Assembly (NCBI RefSeq): GCF_042661465.1
Contig: NZ_JBHSWE010000001.1
Coordinates: forward strand, 682,001 to 746,000
From: Marinobacterium_A aestuariivivens
Lineage (GTDB): Bacteria; Pseudomonadota; Gammaproteobacteria; Pseudomonadales; Balneatricaceae
Length of the DNA: 64,000 bases
Direction: 5' to 3'
The notes under the pieces were generated by a model. That model was not told where the DNA came from. It did no database searches and was given only the letters and a program-made list of their open reading frames with translations. Shown in pieces: positions 48,431-58,081 of this stretch (position 1 is its first letter; each line of letters opens with the position of its first letter). Position numbers and translations under genes: made by a program.

Positions 48431-49770
48431 TCAGATTCCGTAGGCCTTGCGCAACAGTGCCATCGGGTTCTCCGGTTCGGCGACCGACTCGCTCAGGTGG
48501 CCAATATGGGTGGCCGCCATCGGACAGTCGCTGGCGAAATGATCGGCCTGCTGCTGATCCACCTTGCGCACCACGGGTTTGGCGATCTTGACCGATTTGT
48601 CGCGGGTCTCGACACGTACCGCATAGGTACCGTCGTGGCCGGAGCAGCGCTCCAGCGCCTGGACCCGGGTATCCGGCACCAGGCTCAGCACATCGCGGGT
48701 CTTGAGGCCGATATTCTGCACCCGCAGATGGCAGGCGACCTGGTAGCTGATATCGCCAAGCCCCTGCTTGAAGTCGGTCTTGAGCTCGCCGCCCTTGTGG
48801 CGCAGCCAGAGGTACTCGAAGGGATCGAAGAAGGCGGCCTGCACCTTGGCGACACCGGGGTCGTCCGGGAACATCAGCGGCAGTTCCTGCTTGAACATCA
48901 GCACGCAGGAGGGCACCGGCGCGATCAGATCGAACCCCTCGTCGACCAGTCTGGCCAGCACCGGGATATTGGCCTCCTTGGCCCGCGCCACCGATTCGAG
49001 ATCGCCGATTTCGAGCTTGGGCATGCCGCAGCACTGCTCCCGCGGCACCAGCTCGATGCGGATATCGTTGTGCTGGTAGACGCGATAGAGGTCCTCGCCC
49101 AGATCCGGCTTGTTGTAGTTGCCGTAACAGGTGGCGAACAGCGCCACCTTGCCGGTGGTGCCGTTGACGGCCCGGGGCTCGATCGCGCGGGCAAGGCCGC
49201 CGACCCGTTTGCGCAGGGTCTTGCTGTGATATTGGGGCAACGGCGCCTCGTGATGCACCCCAGGGTTTTCTCGAGCAGGCCGCGGAAGGCAGCGTTGCGG
49301 TTCATGCCGTTGACGGTGACGTCCACCAGCGGGATGGTCGCCAGGCGCCCCATCCTGTCCGTGCTGGTCAGGGTCCTGTCACGGAAGGAGGCGCCCTCGC
49401 TGCGAAAGCGTACCGCCTTGGCCCGCAGCATCAGGTGCGGAAAATCGACGTTCCATTCGTGGGGCGGCACGTAGGGACACTTGGTCATGTAGCACATGTC
49501 GCAGAGGTAGCACTGATCCGCGACCTTCATGTAGTCGGCCTTGTCGACGCCGTCGACCTCCAGGGTTTCGGATTCGTCGACCAAGTCGAACAGCGTCGGG
49601 AAAGCATCGCAGAGACTGACGCAGCGGCGGCAGCCATGGCAGATGTCGAACACCCGCTCCAACTCCCGGTTCAGTGCCTCGCTATCGTTGAACTCGTCCG
49701 ACTTCCAGTCGATAGGATGCCGGGTCGGGGCTTCCAGGCTGCCTTCACGCGTCGTCTTGCTCTGACTCAT
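48431..49770 (-). CDS. GlpC/HdrD-like (Fe-S)-binding oxidoreductase (one frameshift)
   Basis: 446 aa after repair. Two ferredoxin-like Cys clusters (CHGCRRCVSLC and CYLCDMCYMTKCP) bind [4Fe-4S] centres. The C-terminal half carries the cysteine-rich CCG-type domain (REQCCGMPKLE, with CYGNY upstream). One G is missing near 49258-49260 (KTLGVHHEAP). It probably passes electrons, perhaps to rubrerythrin encoded upstream. Partner and donor are unknown. Confidence 0.87.
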
Positions 49771-49855
49771 CTGCTCTTGCCTCCCGGGTTACGAAGCGGA
49801 TATGCGGTTGGGTTCGGATAGTCGGTGCGGTGCGCGAAGCGCACCGCACCGCCGA

Positions 49856-50275
49856 CTAGCTGTCCAGCGCGTCCAGGGCCTTCTGGAAGCGGTTGGCGTG
49901 GCTGCGCTCCGCCTTGGCCAGCGTCTCGAACCAGTCGGCGATTTCGTCGAAACCCTCGTCGCGCGCGGTTTTCGCCATGCCCGGATACATGTCGGTATAT
50001 TCGTGCGTTTCGCCGGCGATGGCGGACTTCAGGTTGGCCGCGGTTGCGCCGATCGGCAAACCGGTCGCCGGATCGCCGACCTCCTCGAGGTATTCCAGAT
50101 GGCCGTGGGCATGTCCGGTCTCGCCCTCTGCGGTGGAGCGGAAGACGGCGGAGACATCGTTATAGCCTTCGACATCGGCCTTGGAAGCGAAGTAAAGGTA
50201 GCGGCGATTGGCCTGGGATTCGCCGGCGAATGCATCCTTCAGGTTTTGTTCGGTTTGCGAGCCTTTGAGCGACAT
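49856..50275 (-). CDS. rbr: Rubrerythrin, diiron domain only
   Basis: 139 aa. Ferritin-like four-helix diiron protein reducing hydrogen peroxide. Ligand segments GESQANRRYLYFASKAD, EGETGHAHGHLEYLEE, ETHEYTDMYPGMAKTARDEG and KAERSHANRF are present. The usual C-terminal rubredoxin domain is absent, so an external donor is needed; the downstream Fe-S protein is the obvious candidate. ATG 50275 follows GGAGGTG. First gene of a three-gene operon divergent from oxyR. Confidence 0.9.
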   Translation of the reverse strand: MSLKGSQTEQNLKDAFAGESQANRRYLYFASKADVEGYNDVSAVFRSTAEGETGHAHGHLEYLEEVGDPATGLPIGATAANLKSAIAGETHEYTDMYPGMAKTARDEGFDEIADWFETLAKAERSHANRFQKALDALDS

Positions 50276-50373
50276 GACACACCTCCAGAAACTGTTGGGG
50301 AGATCGTTTCGGTTCCAAGAGCCCACGCGCGGCCTGCTGCCACTCAGGCTCCCTGGTTAAAAAGTAGGCGGGC

Positions 50374-50405
50374 ATCTAGAATCTGTACAATAGATAAATT
50401 CAGAT
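50374..50405. promoter_or_regulatory. OxyR-like operator between rbr and oxyR
   Basis: ATCT (50374), ATCT (50381), AGAT (50392) and AGAT (50402) form a near-symmetric set of four quarter-sites, like the spaced contacts of OxyR. The centre holds TACAAT, a possible -10. Assignment rests on symmetry and context. Confidence 0.5.
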
Positions 50406-50424
50406 GTAGCGATCGGTTTTTTCG

Positions 50425-51348
50425 ATGACACATCCGCCGACCCTGAAACAGCTCAAATACCTCTGCGCCGTGGCCGAACATCTGCACTTCGGCCGCGCGG
50501 CCCGGGCCTGCTATGTCTCACAGTCCACCCTCAGCGCCGGTATTCAGGAACTCGAGGAGCACCTGGGCGTGGTCCTGCTGGAGCGCAACAGCAAGCGGGT
50601 CCTGCTGACCGAGGTCGGCCGCGAGGCGGTGGCGCGCAGCCACCAGATACTCAACGCGGTAGAGGACCTGGCGGCGTTGTGCGAACGCTCGGCGTTGCCG
50701 CTGAGCGGCCGCATGCGCATGGGGGTCATCCCGACCATCGCGCCCTATCTGCTGCCGCGCCTGCTGCAGCGGCTGCGGGCCGAGCACCCGGCGTTTCAGC
50801 TGTTTATCCGCGAAGACCTGAGTCAGCACCTGGTAGACGCGCTGCAGCAGGGCGACCTGGACCTGCTGCTGCTGGCGATCCCCTTCCCGGCCGAGGGCGT
50901 GGAGACACTGCATCTGTTCGACGACGATTTCGTGCTGGCCTACCCGCCCCGCCATCCGCTGGGCGCGCTGGAGCTTCTCCATACCCGGGACCTCCAGGGG
51001 CAGGACCTGCTGCTGCTCGAAGAGGGCCACTGCCTGCGCGGCCATGCCCTGGCCGCGTGCCGGCTCAACAGCGGCGAACTGTCGGTGCCCTACCAGGCCA
51101 CCAGCCTCAACACCCTGGTACAGATGGTCGCCAACGGCATCGGCGTCACGCTGCTGCCACGCATGGCCCTCGATACGCCGATTCTGGCCGGTACCGGCGT
51201 GCGCACCAAGCGCTTTGCCGAAGCCGGCGTGCGCCGCTCGATCGGCCTGATGTGGCGTCGCCAGGCGGCGCGCAGCGAGGAATTCCGTCTGCTGGGTGAA
51301 TTTATCCGCCAGCACGGAGTCCCTCCCTCCAGACCCCCAAGCCGCTGA
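50425..51348 (+). CDS. oxyR: Peroxide-sensing regulator OxyR
   Basis: 307 aa LysR-type regulator. HTH at residues about 18-62 (HFGRAARACYVSQSTLSAGI). The redox pair is Cys203 and Cys212 in EEGHCLRGHALAAC, with the same nine-residue spacing as E. coli Cys199/Cys208. That distinguishes OxyR from generic LysR proteins. Divergent from the rubrerythrin operon and 9 bases upstream of ydbH on its own strand. Confidence 0.92.
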   Translation: MTHPPTLKQLKYLCAVAEHLHFGRAARACYVSQSTLSAGIQELEEHLGVVLLERNSKRVLLTEVGREAVARSHQILNAVEDLAALCERSALPLSGRMRMGVIPTIAPYLLPRLLQRLRAEHPAFQLFIREDLSQHLVDALQQGDLDLLLLAIPFPAEGVETLHLFDDDFVLAYPPRHPLGALELLHTRDLQGQDLLLLEEGHCLRGHALAACRLNSGELSVPYQATSLNTLVQMVANGIGVTLLPRMALDTPILAGTGVRTKRFAEAGVRRSIGLMWRRQAARSEEFRLLGEFIRQHGVPPSRPPSR

Positions 51349-51357
51349 AGGACCGCG

Positions 51358-53647
51358 ATGATGCTGCGCCGCGCACTCTGGCTGCTGATACCGCTGCTGT
51401 TGCTGGGCCTGCTGTATGCCGGTCTGCCGGCGCTGGCCAGCTACGTGCTGACCGGTTGGCTGGAATCCCGCGGCTTCGAGCAGCCCCAGCTGCAACTGGC
51501 CCATCCCGGGCGCAACCGCCTGCTGATCCGCCATTTCAGTCTCGGACAGCAGCAGCCGCAGCGACACCTGGCGCTGACCACCGACTCGATCGAGGTCGAG
51601 TATGCGCCCCTGACACTGCTGCTGGAACAGCGCCTGACGCTGATCCGCATCCCCCGGATCGAGCTGCGCGTGCGCCAGACCGGCACCGCGCCCCCCGACA
51701 GCGCGCCCTTCGACCTCGCCACGATGCTGCCCACCGCCTGGCTCGGTCTGGCGCCGGCGGACCGCCTGCAGGTCGGGCAACTGACCCTGAGCTACGACAG
51801 CGGCGGCGGGCCGGAGCCCGTTCTGCAGGGCAATTTCGATCTGCAGCAGGGGCAGTTGATCAGCCGCCTGCAGCTGTTTTCCGCCTCCCGACCGCTGGCG
51901 CGCCTGGACCTTCAACTCGATGGCGGCAACCGTTTCGAGGCCAGGCTGACGCACGACAACGCGCCGCTCTACCAGGCCCGGGGCACACTGCACCGCCGTG
52001 ACGCTGAGCTGGATATCGACCTCCTCCAGACCCTCGCGCTGGACCGGGCCCGGGACTGGCAGCAGCAGTGGCTGCCGCTGGCGATGACGCTGCCCGGCAT
52101 CGAGGGCGAGCTGCACAGCGAAGGGCGACTGCAGCTGCCATTGCAGCTGGACCTGGCCGCCACCGACTGGTGGCGGGCGCTGTCGCTCGAGCAGCAGCTC
52201 AGCGGCGAGCTGAGGCTGCAGGCACCGGTGGCCGGACTGGAACGCCTGACACTGCCCCTGGACGGACGGCTGCAGGTCGATAACGGCCACCTGCAGGTGC
52301 GGCTCCCGGCCGGCGGCGAACTCCAGTTTAAGGGGCTCGAGCTGGGCGCCTTCGGCACGTCCGCACTCACCACCCGGCTGGCAAGCACACTGGAACTCGA
52401 CGCCTCGCTGGACGACCTGCCCGGCAGCGCAATGCTGGCGCCCCTGACCCTCGAGCTTGCCAGCGCCCGGCTGCAACATGACCAGGGGAGCTGTTGCTGG
52501 GCCCCGCGTCGCTGCATCTGCAGACAGTCGATATGCAGCAGCGGACACTGTCCGGTGCGGTCGCGTTCGAGCGCATCGAGTGGCAGCAACCCGAACAGCC
52601 GCTGCCGATGGCGGCGCTGAGCAGCGACTTCGAGTTCGACGGCTCGACCCTGGAGAACCGCTTCGAACTGCGCCTTGACGCCCCGTCGCTGATCGCCCAA
52701 GGCCGGGCCCGCACCCGCCTGGCGCCCCTCGAAAGCGATATCCACTGGCAGACCCGGCCGCTGGCACTGAAGCAGGTGGAGCAGCTGTGGAACCGCTATC
52801 ACCCGCCGGCGCCTCCGGAGCTGACGGTGACCGGCGGTCAGCTGCACCTCGACGGCAGTGCCAACTGGACGCAGGACGGCCTGGCGCTACGGCTTGAGCC
52901 GCACATCGAGCGGCTCGCGGCCCAGTGGCGGGCAGCCCGCATCGAAGGCGGCGAATGGAAGGGGCTGGCCCTGATGCGCCGCAACGGACGCCTGGAACAC
53001 CAGGGCCGGCTGAGCATCCCGCTGCTCGATATCGGCTTTCCGGTCGAGACTGTCGAGGCCGTCTACGACTACCGTCAGGCACCGCAGCAGCCCCTGAGCT
53101 GCGCCTCGAGCAGTTCGAGGCCCGGCTGCTGGGCGGTCACCTCGATGTCGATTCAGTTAGCATAAATCCGCTCTCGCCCAGACTGGAAACCCGGGTCAGA
53201 CTGGAGCGCCTGCAGCTGGCACGGCTGCTGGAGCTGCAACAGCAGCCGGGTCTCAGCGGCGAGGGTGAGCTGTCGGGGGTTTTGCCGCTTCGATACGACC
53301 CGACAGGCCTGCGGGTACGCGACGGCCGCATCGGCAATGCAGGCCCCGGCCGGATTCGTTACGCTCCCGACGCCGGCGTCGCCGCACTGGGGCAGTCCCA
53401 TCAGGGCATGGCAATGGCACTGCAAGCGCTGCGGGACTTTCATTACGAGGTACTGTCGGTCGACCTGCAGTACGCGCCCGACGGCGCCGCCCTGATGCAG
53501 ACGCGCCTGAAAGGTTACAACCCGGGCTGGAACGGCGGCCGGCCGGTCGATTTCAATATCAATATCGAGCAGAACCTGCTGAAATTGCTGCAGGCCCTGC
53601 AATTTACCGGCAAATTAACGGATTCGATCGAGCAACGCTACCGTTAG
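51358..53647 (+). CDS. ydbH: YdbH-family AsmA-like lipid transfer protein (two frameshifts)
   Basis: 763 aa after repair. An N-terminal inner-membrane anchor (residues about 6-30) precedes a long beta-rich periplasmic body and the YdbH C-terminal block (LRDFHYEVLSVDLQYAPDG, LKGYNPGWNGGRPVDFN). In E. coli YdbH, TamB and YhdP bridge the envelope to carry phospholipids to the outer membrane. Missing bases: one G near 52485-52488 and one C near 53091-53094. ynbE and ydbL follow as in E. coli. Confidence 0.88.
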
Positions 53648-53672
53648 CCCGTGCGGAACTGAGGACACTATC

Positions 53673-53870
53673 ATGGATATCAGGCAACGACTCGGCGCCC
53701 TGGCGCTGGCAGGCATCGGACTGATCGTCGGCTGTACGCCGACGGTGCAGATCGCAACGCCCAGCGAGCCGATCACCATCAACCTGAACGTCAAGATCGA
53801 GCACGAGATCCTGGTCAAGGTCGACCGCGAGATCGATGAACTGCTCCAGGAAAACAGCGACCTGTTCTAA
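53673..53870 (+). CDS. ynbE: YnbE-family outer-membrane lipoprotein
   Basis: 65 aa. Lipobox IVGC (Cys near 21), then the YnbE core (ITINLNVKIEHEILVKVDRE). Partner of YdbH: it pairs with the YdbH C-terminus at the outer membrane in E. coli. Same strand, 25 bases after ydbH and 12 before ydbL. Confidence 0.88.
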   Translation: MDIRQRLGALALAGIGLIVGCTPTVQIATPSEPITINLNVKIEHEILVKVDREIDELLQENSDLF

Positions 53871-53882
53871 TAGGAGTCCGTC

Positions 53883-54224
53883 ATGAAGAAGACACTGAAA
53901 CACCTGCTCGCCATGATGGGCCTCGCCCTCAGTCTGCTGGCCCTCCCGGCCTGGGCGCTGTCCCTCGATGAAGCCAAGGACCAGGGCCTCGTCGGCGAAC
54001 AGGTCAACGGCTACCTCGGCATCGTGGTCGACAGCCCGGACAGCGCCCTCAGATCCCTGGTGGCCGACATCAACCGCCAGCGCAAGGAGGCCTACCAGGA
54101 CAGCGCCAAAAGCGCCGGTGTCGAGCTGCGCATCATCGAGCTGCGGATCGGTCAGCGCCTGCAGCAGAAGGCGGCACCCGGCCACTACATCCAGTCTCAA
54201 GGCGGCAGCTGGCAGCGCAAATAG
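53883..54224 (+). CDS. ydbL: YdbL-family periplasmic protein (DUF1318)
   Basis: 113 aa with a signal peptide ending near AWA-LS (residue 25) and the DUF1318 core (KDQGLVGEQVNGYLG, VADINRQRKEAYQDSAKSAG). In E. coli YdbL modulates the YdbH-YnbE bridge. Completes the ydbH-ynbE-ydbL operon. Confidence 0.88.
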   Translation: MKKTLKHLLAMMGLALSLLALPAWALSLDEAKDQGLVGEQVNGYLGIVVDSPDSALRSLVADINRQRKEAYQDSAKSAGVELRIIELRIGQRLQQKAAPGHYIQSQGGSWQRK

Positions 54225-54337
54225 TCAGGTGGAGCGGTTTCGGATATGGTTATCGAGCCCGGCTGCTGCAGCGAAGGCGCGCCGGGCATGACGACAACAG
54301 AAGAAACGACAATCACTGACACTTTCAAGGACTGCCC

Positions 54338-54861
54338 GTGATTCCCAATCCCGACAACGCCGGACTCTCCTATCGCCTGATCAACTTTATCGGGCTGGCC
54401 GCCTGTGGCGGCACCCTGGCCTTCGCGGTGCTCTACCTCCAGGGCGAACTCGGTATCGAGCCCTGTCCGCTGTGCACCGTCACCCGCGTGATCCTGCTGG
54501 TCATGGCGGTGCTGTTCCTGATCGGCTGGGTGATCAATCCGCGTCCCTGGCTGCAGCGCTTGCTGGCCGGCTGCAACCTGCTGCTGGTGTTCGGCGGCCT
54601 GGCGGCAAGCCTGCGCCAGATCTGGCTGCGCACCACCGCCGATCTGCCCCCTGCGACCAGCTCGACGGCACCGCGCTCAACGGCGGTCCGGGCATGCCCT
54701 CGCTGGCCGAGGCCTTCCGTGGTGTCGGAGAGTGCGCCGACAATGGCTGGAGCCTCGCCGGCATCGACTGGCCCTATCTGATGCTGGTGCTGTTCGTGCT
54801 GCTGCTGGTGCTGGTCTGGCGCCAGCTGCGCAAGCGCGCGCGCCGCAGCTATTTTTCCTGA
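54338..54861 (+). CDS. dsbB: Disulfide bond formation protein DsbB (one frameshift)
   Basis: 174 aa after repair. Four-helix inner-membrane quinone reductase that reoxidises DsbA. First redox pair Cys43/Cys46 in EPCPLC. The second pair is recovered when one C is restored near 54646-54650 (LPPCDQLDG) together with GVGECADN. GTG 54338 is the start, with AAGGA upstream. Confidence 0.9.
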
Positions 54862-54869
54862 GGCCCGCC

Positions 54870-55898
54870 GTGCGTACCCGGATCCTGCTGCTTGCGACGC
54901 TGTTGCCGCTGCCGACCCTGGCCGAGGAGGGTGCGCCCTGGACCTACAACTTCTATCTGGAAAACGACCTCTTCGCCGAGACCGACCGCCACTATACGAA
55001 CGGGGCCCGCTTCTCGGCGGTCTCGCCCGATATCGACAATTTCCTCTACGATCCGCGCCTGCCGGCCTGGGTACGGGAGCTGAACGACTGGTTCGAGCCC
55101 CTGTACCCCGTGCCGGAATCGCGCATCGACGAAGTCCGGCGCAATATCGTGCTGACCCTGGGCCAGCAGATCTACACGCCGGAAGATATCGACCGTACCG
55201 ATATCGATCCGACCGACCGGCCCTATGCCGCCTGGCTCTACGGTGGCGTCGGCTACCATGCCAAGACCCGCAACAAGCTTAATTCGGTGGAGCTCAATCT
55301 CGGCATGATCGGCCCGGCGGCGCTGGGCCAGGAAGCCCAGGATTTCATCCACGATCTGCGTGGCTTCGACAAGTTCCAGGGCTGGGACAACCAGCTCGAG
55401 AACGAGCCCGGCCTGCAGCTGGTCTACGAGCACAAGCGCCGCCAGCAGAGCCTCAAGACGCCCGCGGGCTGGGGTACCGACCTGATCTGGCACGCCGGCG
55501 GCAGCCTCGGCAACGTCGCCACCTACCTCAATGCCGGCGCCGAGCTGCGGCTCGGCTGGCGCCTGCCGGACGACTTCGGTACCTCGGCGCTGCGCCCCGG
55601 CGGCGACAACAGCGCCCCGGGCCGTCGCGACCCGCGCCTCAACGGCACCCTGGGTCTGCACGGCTTCGTTTCGCTGGACGGCCGCTGGGTGCTGCAGGAC
55701 ATCTTCCTCGACGGCAATACCTGGCGCGACAGCCACTCGGTCGACCGCGAGTCGCTGGTCGGCGAAGCGGCCCTCGGCGTCTCGGCGGTGTTCGAAGGCT
55801 GGAAACTCTCCTTCGCCCGCGTCCACCGCAGCCGGGAGTTCGAGGGCCAGCGCAAGGGCAACAGCTACGGCTCGCTGTCGGTTTCGTACAGCTACTAA
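54870..55898 (+). CDS. lpxR: LpxR-like lipid A 3'-O-deacylase (DUF2219)
   Basis: 342 aa outer-membrane beta-barrel. Signal peptide (LLLATLLPLPTLAEE), then YLENDLFAETDRHYTNGARF, containing the Asn-Asp active-site pair of LpxR, and an alternating strand pattern to the terminal SVSYSY. Expected to remove the 3' acyloxyacyl chain of lipid A. GTG 54870 uses TGAGG formed by the dsbB stop as RBS, so it is coupled to dsbB. Confidence 0.85.
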   Translation: MRTRILLLATLLPLPTLAEEGAPWTYNFYLENDLFAETDRHYTNGARFSAVSPDIDNFLYDPRLPAWVRELNDWFEPLYPVPESRIDEVRRNIVLTLGQQIYTPEDIDRTDIDPTDRPYAAWLYGGVGYHAKTRNKLNSVELNLGMIGPAALGQEAQDFIHDLRGFDKFQGWDNQLENEPGLQLVYEHKRRQQSLKTPAGWGTDLIWHAGGSLGNVATYLNAGAELRLGWRLPDDFGTSALRPGGDNSAPGRRDPRLNGTLGLHGFVSLDGRWVLQDIFLDGNTWRDSHSVDRESLVGEAALGVSAVFEGWKLSFARVHRSREFEGQRKGNSYGSLSVSYSY

Positions 55899-55934
55899 CC
55901 TGGAATGAGCCGAAGGCGAATTCCAACGGGGCAA
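55896..55934. repeat. Family B repeat, half copy at the lpxR stop
   Basis: TAACCTGGAATGAGCCGAAG followed by GCGAATTCC. TAA is the lpxR stop codon and takes the place of the TAG of other copies. Confidence 0.65.
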
Positions 55935-55949
55935 TCGACGGCACGTGTG

Positions 55950-56175
55950 GAGGGTGGGTAGAGCGATGCATTTTACCCGCCAGAAAGGTTTCGCGCCTTG
56001 TATGGGCATCGCGAAACCCGCCATATCGATCGTATTGCAGATCGATTGGTGTCAGCCGGCAGAGCGGTTGTTGGGCTTCGCGGCCTTCATTTGCTCCTGC
56101 AATGCAGGCATTCCCGCCGGGCGGCTTACCGCAATCCATTGCGGTTGCTATGCCGCGCTACCCAACCTACATCAA
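55950..56175. repeat. Family A repeat enclosing a family C element
   Basis: GAGGGTGGGTAGAGC on the left and GCGCTACCCAACCTACATC on the right. Inside, on the minus strand, CCGCAA-TGGA-TTGCGG (56129-56144) and CATTGC-AGGA-GCAAATG (56088-56104) are family C GGA-loop hairpins, sense to dctM and in its 3' untranslated region. Confidence 0.6.
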
Positions 56176-57467
56176 ATAAACCCCAGCAACCGCGGCAGGA
56201 ACAGCGACAGCTCCGGCACGAAGGTGGTCACCAGCATCACCGGCAGCCCGACCCAGGCGATCAGCATCAGCGCCGGCATCACCGTCTTGTGGATCGAGAC
56301 CTGGCCGATACGGCACGCCATGTAGAGGATCGGGGCCACCGGCGGACTGTTGGCGCCGATCACCACCGAACAGGCGACGATCGAGGCGTAGTGCACCGGG
56401 TTGACACCCGACTCCACCATCAGCGGCAGGAACAGCGGCGCGATCACCACCGTCACCGAGACATCGTCCATGATGGCGCCGGCCAGATCAGGAAGAGGTT
56501 GACCGCGATCAGGATCATCACCGGGTCCTTGATCAGCGAAGCCACGGTCTCGGTCAGCTCCTGCGGAATCCGCTCCGATGCCAGGATACGCCCGATCATG
56601 AAACTGAACAGCAGGATCAGGATCACGGTGCCGGTGGTTTCGGCGGCGGCGATCACGCTGTGGGAAAACCGCTTGAGGTTGAGGTCGCGGTAGATCAGGA
56701 AGCCGATAACGATCGCCACGAAGGCCGCCACCGCCGCCGCTTCGGTCGGCGTGAAGACTCCGCCGTAGATGCCACCGAGGATGATCACCGGCAGCATCAG
56801 CGCCGGCGTCGCCCGCAGCGTGGCCCGGCCACGACTCGGGGTCTGGGACAGGGATGCCGGGCCTGGACGCGACCTCCTCGAACAGACGCCCGACTGACAG
56901 CCGGTTGGCGATGATCAGGCCCGCGATCAGCAGCAGCGCCGGCCCCACCGAGGCGGCGAAACAGGCGGCCACCGACTGGCGCGTCACCACCGCGAACAGG
57001 ATCATGGTGATCGAGGGCGGAATCAGTATCCCGAGCAGAGACGAGATGCCGAGCAGTGCCGAGGAGTAGCCACGGGGATAGCCGCGCTGCTCCAGCGGAC
57101 CGATCATGATGGTGCCGATCGACGCCACCGCAGCGGTGGCGGTGCCGGCGATGGCGCCGAAAATACCCGACGCCAGCACCATCGAGGCGCCCATGCCGCC
57201 GCGGCGCCTGCCCACCAGCATCTCGATGAAGTCCACCAGCCGGCGAGCAATGCCGCCGCTCTGCATCAGGTAGCCGGTCAGGACGAAGAGCGGCAGCGCG
57301 ATCAGGATCACCGAATCGACCGAGCGATAGCCCTGCAGCATCAGGGTGTTGAGGTTGGCATCGTAGGCGAAGGTGAGATACGCCAGCACGCCGGCGAAGG
57401 ACCAGGCGACCGGTATGCCGATGCCCATCAGCACCAGCAGCAGGACTATGGCCAGTAAAGCTTCCAT
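56172..57467 (-). CDS. dctM: TRAP transporter large permease DctM (two frameshifts)
   Basis: 431 aa after repair. Twelve-helix ion-coupled subunit of a tripartite periplasmic transporter, with RGGMGASMVLASGIFGAIAG and LPVIILGGIYGGVFTPTEAAA blocks. The frame changes near 56833 (one extra G in CCGGGCC, or two missing bases) and again near 56487 (one missing C, LFLILAGAIMDD). ATG 57467 overlaps the dctQ stop by one base. Confidence 0.87.
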   Translation of the reverse strand: MEALLAIVLLLVLMGIGIPVAWSFAGVLAYLTFAYDANLNTLMLQGYRSVDSVILIALPLFVLTGYLMQSGGIARRLVDFIEMLVGRRRGGMGASMVLASGIFGAIAGTATAAVASIGTIMIGPLEQRGYPRGYSSALLGISSLLGILIPPSITMILFAVVTRQSVAACFAASVGPALLLIAGLIIANRLSVGRLFEEVASRPGIPVPDPESWPGHAAGDAGADAAGDHPRWHLRRSLHADRSGGGGGLRGDRYRLPDLPRPQPQAVFPQRDRRRRNHRHRDPDPAVQFHDRAYPGIGADSAGADRDRGFADQGPGDDPDRGQPLPDLAGAIMDDVSVTVVIAPLFLPLMVESGVNPVHYASIVACSVVIGANSPPVAPILYMACRIGQVSIHKTVMPALMLIAWVGLPVMLVTTFVPELSLFLPRLLGFI

Positions 57468-58012
57468 CAGCGCATCTCCGGCTTGGGTTCGGAATCGGAC
57501 AGGGGCAGACTGCGGCGGCTTTCGCCGACCGCGACAACGCCGCGGCAGCAATCGCGCAGGGCGTAGAGGGTACAGCCGACCGAGGCGAACAGGATCGAGG
57601 CCTGGGGCAGCCAGAGCGGAATGCCCAGTCCCGGCGTGGACTGGGGCCGGCGCATGCCCCACTGAAGCATGCGCCAGGACAGCACGACGAAGAAGCAGCA
57701 GATCGCCAGGGTGACGACAGCGACCAGCGTCTGGTGCAGGGCCCGGGTACGCTCGTTAATCAGCTGCTGCTGCAGGAAGTCCACCACCAGGTGTTCGCCC
57801 TTGCGGCTGGCGATCAGGCTGCCGACCATGTAGAGCCACATGCCGAACAGCATGATCAGCTCGAGCAGGCCGACGACCGACCAGCCAAATACGTAGCGTG
57901 ACAGCACCAGAAACAGCATCAACGCGACAACCAGCAGGCTCGAGACCAGAGCCATGGCATCGAGCAGCCGACCCAGGCCCCGGTCGAGGCGGGACAGAGT
58001 GTGGCCAATCAT
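57467..58012 (-). CDS. dctQ: TRAP transporter small permease DctQ
   Basis: 181 aa with four helices and the DctQ core (SRYVFGWSVVGLLELIMLFGMWLYMVG). Joins DctM to form the membrane complex served by DctP. Preceded by GGGAGG directly after a long hairpin (58028-58064). Confidence 0.87.
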   Translation of the reverse strand: MIGHTLSRLDRGLGRLLDAMALVSSLLVVALMLFLVLSRYVFGWSVVGLLELIMLFGMWLYMVGSLIASRKGEHLVVDFLQQQLINERTRALHQTLVAVVTLAICCFFVVLSWRMLQWGMRRPQSTPGLGIPLWLPQASILFASVGCTLYALRDCCRGVVAVGESRRSLPLSDSEPKPEMR

Positions 58013-58027
58013 AATGAGAATCCTCCC

Positions 58028-58064
58028 AACGACCGCGGCCCGGAAAGCCCGGGCCGTGGTCGTT
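58028..58064 (-). promoter_or_regulatory. Stem-loop between dctP and dctQ
   Basis: 16-bp stem AACGACCACGGCCCGG / CCGGGCCGCGGTCGTT (one wobble) with a short loop and no T run. The place and form suit a processing or stability hairpin that keeps dctP mRNA in excess over dctQM; the dctQ RBS follows at once. Confidence 0.6.
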
Positions 58065-58081
58065 CTGCCGGCGGTTATCGG

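Noticed and set aside
50518..53082. Very long open frame (about 850 codons) on the minus strand opposite oxyR and ydbH
   Set aside because: Its translation is low-complexity Arg/Pro/Gln/Gly typical of antisense in GC-rich DNA, and the plus strand encodes clear OxyR and YdbH.
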